In this document: one piece after another, positions 32,203 through 35,478 of the stretch
Position numbering within the stretch: the first letter of the stretch is position 1
Layout: each line of letters starts with the position of its first letter
Source of the DNA: an uncultured Anaerovibrio sp.
Lineage (GTDB): Bacteria > Bacillota > Negativicutes > Selenomonadales > Selenomonadaceae
Assembly (NCBI GenBank): GCA_902786545.1
Contig: CADACU010000019.1
Location: forward strand, 1-35,478
Reading direction: 5' to 3'
DNA: 35,478 bases
The notes under the pieces: model-generated
Database searches by the model: none
The model's input: only the letters and a program-made list of their open reading frames with translations
What the model was told of the DNA's origin: nothing
Translations under genes and position numbers: made by a program

Positions 32203-32246
32203 AAAAAGGGATGTGGACAAAATGATTGCTCATTTCATCACATCCC
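32203..32246 (-). terminator. Terminator of rplU-prp-rpmA
   Basis: GGGATGTG (32208-32215) pairs with CACATCCC (32239-32246). On the minus strand a run of five T follows (32207-32203). It lies 15 bases after the rpmA stop, so obgE probably has its own promoter or is fed by read-through. Confidence 0.8.
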
Positions 32247-32260
32247 CATTCTCCGCTCAA

Positions 32261-32554
32261 TTACGCAGTAGCTTCTTCAACTGCATAAACACTAACCTGA
32301 CGGTTATAACGGCCCTTGCGCTCGAAAGCAACCCGGCCAGCAATCTTTGCGAACAAAGTATCATCCTTACCAATGCCTACATTGTTGCCAGGATGGAAAT
32401 GGGTACCACGCTGACGAACAAGAATGCTGCCTGCGGTAACTACAGTACCGGCCTGCTCCTTAACACCAAGGCGCTTTGCCTCAGAATCACGGCCATTACG
32501 AGTACTGGAAACACCCTTCTTATGTGCAAAAAGCTGTAAATCAAAAGTGAACAT
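32261..32554 (-). CDS. rpmA: 50S ribosomal protein L27 with cleavable N-terminal extension
   Basis: L27 reaches into the peptidyl-transferase centre. This 97-residue protein reads [21 protein letters not shown] at the N-terminus. In Firmicutes the protease Prp removes the first nine residues by cutting after the phenylalanine of LQxF, leaving AHKKG as mature start. [20 protein letters not shown] is the family core (quoted in part as [11 protein letters not shown]). The prp gene lies 5 bases upstream, matching this maturation. Confidence 0.97.
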   Translation of the reverse strand: MFTFDLQLFAHKKGVSSTRNGRDSEAKRLGVKEQAGTVVTAGSILVRQRGTHFHPGNNVGIGKDDTLFAKIAGRVAFERKGRYNRQVSVYAVEEATA

Positions 32555-32559
32555 TTCAA

Positions 32560-32973
32560 TTACACCTCCTGATCCTGTTGAATCTCATAAATGTGCACCC
32601 CATCGGGATCATTCTCTCGGACACAGCTATCATAGATATCATACAGTCCAATGAGCATTGTCTCTAACAGTGCATCTGTTATATCATCGAGAGCTCCTGT
32701 CAGCTTTACCTGTAAGTCACCTGGCGCAATCCTATATTTCAGATAATGGGACAACTCATCCACATTATCCTCGGAAATATTATTCATGCGCATTAAGTGC
32801 TCACCCAAGCCTTTAAGGGTTGTCTGAACCAATGTCGAAACACCGGCACACACTATACTGCTTCCCCGCTCGCCATAATGACCAGCCACAGTATATCCCC
32901 ATATTTTGCCCTCTTTATTACGATAGACTTTGATTTCGATACCATTGTCTACCGGTTGTCTGTCTCGTCTCAT
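32560..32973 (-). CDS. prp: Ribosomal-processing cysteine protease Prp
   Basis: Prp cleaves the N-terminal extension of L27, an essential step in Firmicutes. The catalytic pair is in [21 protein letters not shown] (histidine of GH, cysteine of VCAGVS; quoted in part as [10 protein letters not shown]). The start is uncertain: ATG at 32973 gives 137 residues, and TTG at 32991 would add six. Neither has a good ribosome binding site, so translation may be coupled to rplU. The family usually starts closer to the first beta strand (EIKVYRN), so the first ten residues may not be conserved. Confidence 0.9.
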   Translation of the reverse strand: MRRDRQPVDNGIEIKVYRNKEGKIWGYTVAGHYGERGSSIVCAGVSTLVQTTLKGLGEHLMRMNNISEDNVDELSHYLKYRIAPGDLQVKLTGALDDITDALLETMLIGLYDIYDSCVRENDPDGVHIYEIQQDQEV

Positions 32974-33037
32974 AGGAAATACCAACAACAATAAATACCA
33001 TACAACGACTAACAGAACTAAAAGTCATTGCCACAGA

Positions 33038-33349
33038 TTAAGCCTCGATCTTCTCGATAACAACCTTTGTGAATGGCTGACGATGGCCCTGACGCTTACG
33101 ATAGTTGGACTTAGCCTTGTACTTGAAGACCAAAATCTTCTTGTCCTTGCCCTGAGCCTCTACCTTAGCGGTAACCTTCGCACCTTCAACAACTGGCTTA
33201 CCAACAACAACATCGCTGTCCTTGATTACGGTCAAAACCTGATCAAAGGTAACAACATCGCCCTCAGCAGCCTCAAGCTTCTCAACAGTAATAACATCAC
33301 CTTCGGTAACCTTATACTGCTTGCCACCAGTCTTGATAATAGCGTACAT
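33038..33349 (-). CDS. rplU: 50S ribosomal protein L21
   Basis: This 103-residue protein has the L21 signatures [20 protein letters not shown] at the N-terminus and [20 protein letters not shown] near residues 66-85, with [12 protein letters not shown] at the end. It binds 23S rRNA. GGGAGG precedes the start. It is first in the rplU-prp-rpmA operon and has a clear promoter with a folded leader. Confidence 0.98.
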   Translation of the reverse strand: MYAIIKTGGKQYKVTEGDVITVEKLEAAEGDVVTFDQVLTVIKDSDVVVGKPVVEGAKVTAKVEAQGKDKKILVFKYKAKSNYRKRQGHRQPFTKVVIEKIEA

Positions 33350-33458
33350 TCATTTACACCTCCCTATAAATATACTCGCCAATTACGGTACGGCCAAAGC
33401 CGTTTACAAACCTCACTGTGCGGTTGGGGAAAGCGCATCTAAGCGCTTACGCCTAAAC
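33350..33458 (-). promoter_or_regulatory. Folded rplU leader, L21-leader candidate
   Basis: The transcript before rplU has a hairpin AAGCGC/GCGCTT (33431-33448) and a second ACGGC/GCCGT (33390-33403) with a TTTG loop, then the ribosome binding site. Firmicute rplU genes commonly have an autoregulatory L21 leader in this place. I could not compare it with the consensus. Confidence 0.45.
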
Positions 33459-33487
33459 ATACTATCACAAAATCATCCCGTCGTCAA
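33459..33487 (-). promoter_or_regulatory. rplU promoter
   Basis: Minus-strand -35 TTGACG (33482-33487), a 17-base spacer and -10 TAGTAT (33459-33464), giving a leader of about 100 bases. Confidence 0.75.
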
Positions 33488-33507
33488 CAAAATAATACCA
33501 ATGATGT

Positions 33508-33552
33508 AAAAAAACAACATGATAGAAACCAAGCCTACCATGTTGTTTTTTT
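33508..33552 (-). terminator. Terminator of the purine permease gene
   Basis: AAAAAAACAACATG (33508-33521) pairs with CATGTTGTTTTTTT (33539-33552). On the minus strand it reads as a hairpin ending in seven T. It lies 28 bases after the permease stop. Confidence 0.85.
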
Positions 33553-33579
33553 AATTGTTATTTCTTATCTGGTATAAGA

Positions 33580-34959
33580 TTAAACAAAAACATACTTCAA
33601 AATAAAGATAACAGCCAATATATACATCACCGGACTAATGGATTTATGTCTAAACTCACCGGAGAGTACATTGATTACTACATAAGAGATGAAGCCCATA
33701 GCAATACCCTCAGAGATAGAGTACATAAATACCATGGTTACAGTAGCAATGTAGGCAGGGAAGGATTCAGTAATGTCTGTGAAGTCAATCTTGGTGAGAC
33801 TGCTTACCATCAAAAAGCCAACCACAATCAAAGCCGGTGCCGTAGCAAAGGCCGGAATGGTCAGGAATAATGGGGCCAACAACAGGCTCAACAGGAACAG
33901 AATAGCTACTGTCCAGGCAGTGAGACCAGTACGCCCACCAGCACTGACACCAGCAGAGCTTTCCACATAAGTAGATACCGTGGAAGTACCCAACACAGCA
34001 CCAACTGAAGTAGCCAAGGAATCTGCCAAAAGTGCACCCTTTATACGAGGCAGACGGCCCTGCTCATCCAGCATATCTGCCTTGGAAGCCACACCAATCA
34101 AAGTCCCAAGAGTATCAAACAGGTCAACAAACATGAAGGCCAAAATAACCGTAAAAAAGTTAAAGGTCCAGATGCCGGAGAAATCTACCTGCATTAAAGT
34201 TGGAGCAATATTCGGAATGCTAATACCATTGGAAAAATTAGGAATAGTTGAAAACATGCCCATTTCTGGGTTAGGAACATAAATTCCAGCTACCTCACAA
34301 ATCATACCCAAAATCCAGGTGAAGAGAATTCCCCAAAGAATATCACCAGGGACCTTCTTATGAATAAGAACGGCCATTACCAAAATACCGATTAAGGCCA
34401 AAACAGCCCCCATACCAGTGGTATAGAAAGTACCATCAGCCAAAGAAGACTTGAAAGGGAAAATCGAAACCAGTGTTGGACTATCAACTACCAGCTTGGC
34501 ACTCTGCATACCGATAAATGCAATAAACAGGCCAATACCAGCTGTAACACCTAATTTCAGGTTAGTTGGAACGCAGTTGAAAATTGCCTCTCTGACATTG
34601 GTCAAAGACAGAATAAGAAAAATAATACCCTCGATAAATACTGCGGCCAGAGCAACCTGCCAGGAATAACCCATTGCTCCGCAAACAGTGAAGGCAAAGA
34701 ATGCATTCAAGCCCATACCAGGTGCCAAAGCAAATGGATAGTTGGCAAATATTGCCATAAAAATTGTACCGATAGCCGCACCCAAAGCAGTAGCTACAAA
34801 GACAGCACCGGCATCCATACCAGTGGTTGACAAAATACCAGGGTTAACAGCCAAAATGTAGGCCATAGTCATAAAGGTCGTAAGGCCAGCCACCATCTCA
34901 GTACGGATTGTGGTGCCATTCTCCTTTAAATGAAACAGCCTCTCTAAAGTCTCACTCAT
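33580..34959 (-). CDS. AzgA-type NCS2 purine (adenine/guanine/hypoxanthine) permease
   Basis: The start at 34959 is chosen since AGGAGG lies 7 bases before it; a longer frame would start within the promoter. The 459-residue protein has about 12-14 membrane spans and belongs to the AzgA/PbuG/PbuO branch of nucleobase:cation symporters. Signatures: RTEMVAGLTTFMTMAYILAVNP, FALAPGMGLNAFFAFTV (quoted as APGMGLNAFFA), GIGLFIAFIGMQ and FVDLFDTLGTLIGVA. AESSAGVSAGGRTGLTA is present near residue 330 as VESSAGVSAGGRTGLT. It probably imports a purine base with protons. No purine riboswitch is seen upstream. Confidence 0.93.
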   Translation of the reverse strand: MSETLERLFHLKENGTTIRTEMVAGLTTFMTMAYILAVNPGILSTTGMDAGAVFVATALGAAIGTIFMAIFANYPFALAPGMGLNAFFAFTVCGAMGYSWQVALAAVFIEGIIFLILSLTNVREAIFNCVPTNLKLGVTAGIGLFIAFIGMQSAKLVVDSPTLVSIFPFKSSLADGTFYTTGMGAVLALIGILVMAVLIHKKVPGDILWGILFTWILGMICEVAGIYVPNPEMGMFSTIPNFSNGISIPNIAPTLMQVDFSGIWTFNFFTVILAFMFVDLFDTLGTLIGVASKADMLDEQGRLPRIKGALLADSLATSVGAVLGTSTVSTYVESSAGVSAGGRTGLTAWTVAILFLLSLLLAPLFLTIPAFATAPALIVVGFLMVSSLTKIDFTDITESFPAYIATVTMVFMYSISEGIAMGFISYVVINVLSGEFRHKSISPVMYILAVIFILKYVFV

Positions 34960-34996
34960 TTTCCATCCTCCTATAATATTGTAGAAAAACACATAC

Positions 34997-35025
34997 ATTA
35001 TACCTTAATACGCGAAAAAAGCCAA
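34997..35025 (-). promoter_or_regulatory. Promoter of the purine permease gene
   Basis: Minus-strand -35 TTGGCT (35020-35025), a 17-base spacer and a consensus -10 TATAAT (34997-35002). The start codon lies about 38 bases further on. Confidence 0.75.
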
Positions 35026-35026
35026 C

Positions 35027-35049
35027 AAAAAAAGCTGACAAATGTCAGC
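35027..35049 (-). terminator. Terminator of the 5S-tRNA transcript
   Basis: GCTGAC (35034-35039) and GTCAGC (35044-35049) form a six-base-pair stem with a four-base loop. On the minus strand seven T follow. It lies 11 bases after tRNA-Ser and ends the rRNA-tRNA operon. Confidence 0.85.
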
Positions 35050-35060
35050 AATTTTGTAAA

Positions 35061-35149
35061 TGGCGGAGCAGAGAGGATTCGAACCTCCGCAGCCTTGCGA
35101 CCCTAACGATTTAGCAAACCGTCCTCTTCAGCCTCTTGAGTACTGCTCC
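35061..35149 (-). tRNA. tRNA-Ser (anticodon GCT)
   Basis: An 89-base tRNA with the long variable arm of class II. The acceptor GGAGCAG pairs with CTGCTCC, with discriminator G and encoded CCA. The anticodon loop TTGCTAA gives GCT, reading AGC/AGU. The T loop is GGTTCGAATCC. Confidence 0.95.
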
Positions 35150-35156
35150 ACAAAAA

Positions 35157-35232
<76 letters not shown>

Positions 35233-35240
35233 GTATTAAA

Positions 35241-35317
35241 TGGGGCGATCGGTGGGGATCGAACCCACGCATGCTGGAGCCACAATCCAGTGTGTTAACC
35301 ACTTCACCACGACCGCC
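35241..35317 (-). tRNA. tRNA-His (anticodon GTG)
   Basis: A 77-base tRNA with the anticodon loop TTGTGGC, giving GTG. An encoded extra G at the 5' end pairs with C73, the identity mark of tRNA-His. CCA is encoded. The T arm is GTGGGTTCGATCCCCAC. Confidence 0.95.
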
Positions 35318-35329
35318 ATATTATATTTT

Positions 35330-35372
35330 CTTGACCTGAGAAAATACGCCATAGCATATTTTCCCAGTCAAG
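35330..35372 (-). repeat. Inverted repeat between 5S rRNA and tRNA-His
   Basis: CTTGAC (35330-35335) pairs with GTCAAG (35367-35372), and GAAAATA (35340-35346) pairs with TATTTTC (35357-35363) inside, with short internal loops. No T-run follows, so an RNA processing stem is likelier than a terminator. Confidence 0.5.
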
Positions 35373-35380
35373 TGTGTTTT

Positions 35381-35478
35381 AACCGGCAACTTCCTATCCT
35401 CCCAGGCCGTCTCCAGCCAAGTACTTTCGGCGTATATGTGCTTAACTACTGTGTTCGGAATGGGAACAGGTGGGTCCA
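35381..35478 (-). rRNA. rrf: 5S ribosomal RNA, 5' end outside window
   Basis: On the minus strand the sequence contains GTTCCCATTCCGAACAC, AGTAGTTAAGC and CGCCGAAAGTACTTGG, the conserved loop B-C and loop E parts of bacterial 5S rRNA. The 3' end near GAAGTTGCCGGTT is placed at about 35381. The first 15-20 bases lie beyond the right edge. Confidence 0.9.

Noticed and set aside
34960..35060. Purine riboswitch before the AzgA-type permease
   Set aside because: The leader after the promoter is only about 30 bases and lacks the aptamer's paired loops.

Overview
The window looks like a chromosomal segment of an anaerobic Firmicute, most likely a member of the Negativicutes (Selenomonas/Veillonella relatives). 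This is inferred from four things: the gene order rplU-prp-rpmA-obgE-yhbY-proB-proA-nadD-yqeK-LCP-rsfS-cvfB, an L27 with the cleavable Firmicute N-terminal extension, a complete anaerobic cobalamin ring-building run, and an [FeFe]-hydrogenase with its HydE/HydG/HydF maturases. No database search was possible, so the taxon is an inference. Almost everything is on the minus strand.

Layout, left to right. 1-5705 (minus): anaerobic corrin synthesis operon, an exported protein of unknown function followed by cbiL, cbiD, cbiE, cbiT, cbiF, cbiG and a cbiH cut by the window edge. 5860-6394 (plus): a 67-residue ferredoxin:thioredoxin-reductase-like protein paired with thioredoxin. 6490-9737 (minus): an OafA/OatA-type acyltransferase, a HAD phosphatase gene broken by an internal deletion, and deoD. 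9937-17289 (minus): hydE, hydG, hydF, a Tat-exported [FeFe]-hydrogenase, a four-cluster ferredoxin subunit and an NrfD/HybB-type membrane subunit, which together form a respiratory-type hydrogenase module with its own maturation set. 17560-19788 (plus): an exported hypothetical, then thiW-thiM (thiazole uptake and phosphorylation) behind a long folded leader that is not a standard TPP riboswitch and ends in a hairpin fused to a terminator and ribosome binding site.

19837-23039 is an accessory stretch: a ParE/DinJ-type toxin-antitoxin pair, a broken IS110-family element that keeps a bridge-RNA-like module, and an AT-rich AIPR family gene (phage-defence nuclease candidate). 23157-24083 is a single cheV. 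24247-33349 (minus) is a conserved housekeeping run for translation and ribosome assembly, NAD and proline synthesis and cell envelope; it includes an unlisted 51-codon membrane peptide gene tucked between proA and nadD. 33580-34959 is an AzgA-type purine permease. 35061-35478 is the end of an rRNA operon: 5S rRNA (partial), tRNA-His, tRNA-Trp, tRNA-Ser and a terminator.

The strongest candidates for something new are the Tat-exported [FeFe]-hydrogenase built onto HybA/HybB-type partners, the two-part RNA leader of thiW, the IS110 bridge-RNA remnant next to the AIPR gene, the compact FTR-like/thioredoxin pair, and the small membrane protein coupled to proA and nadD.
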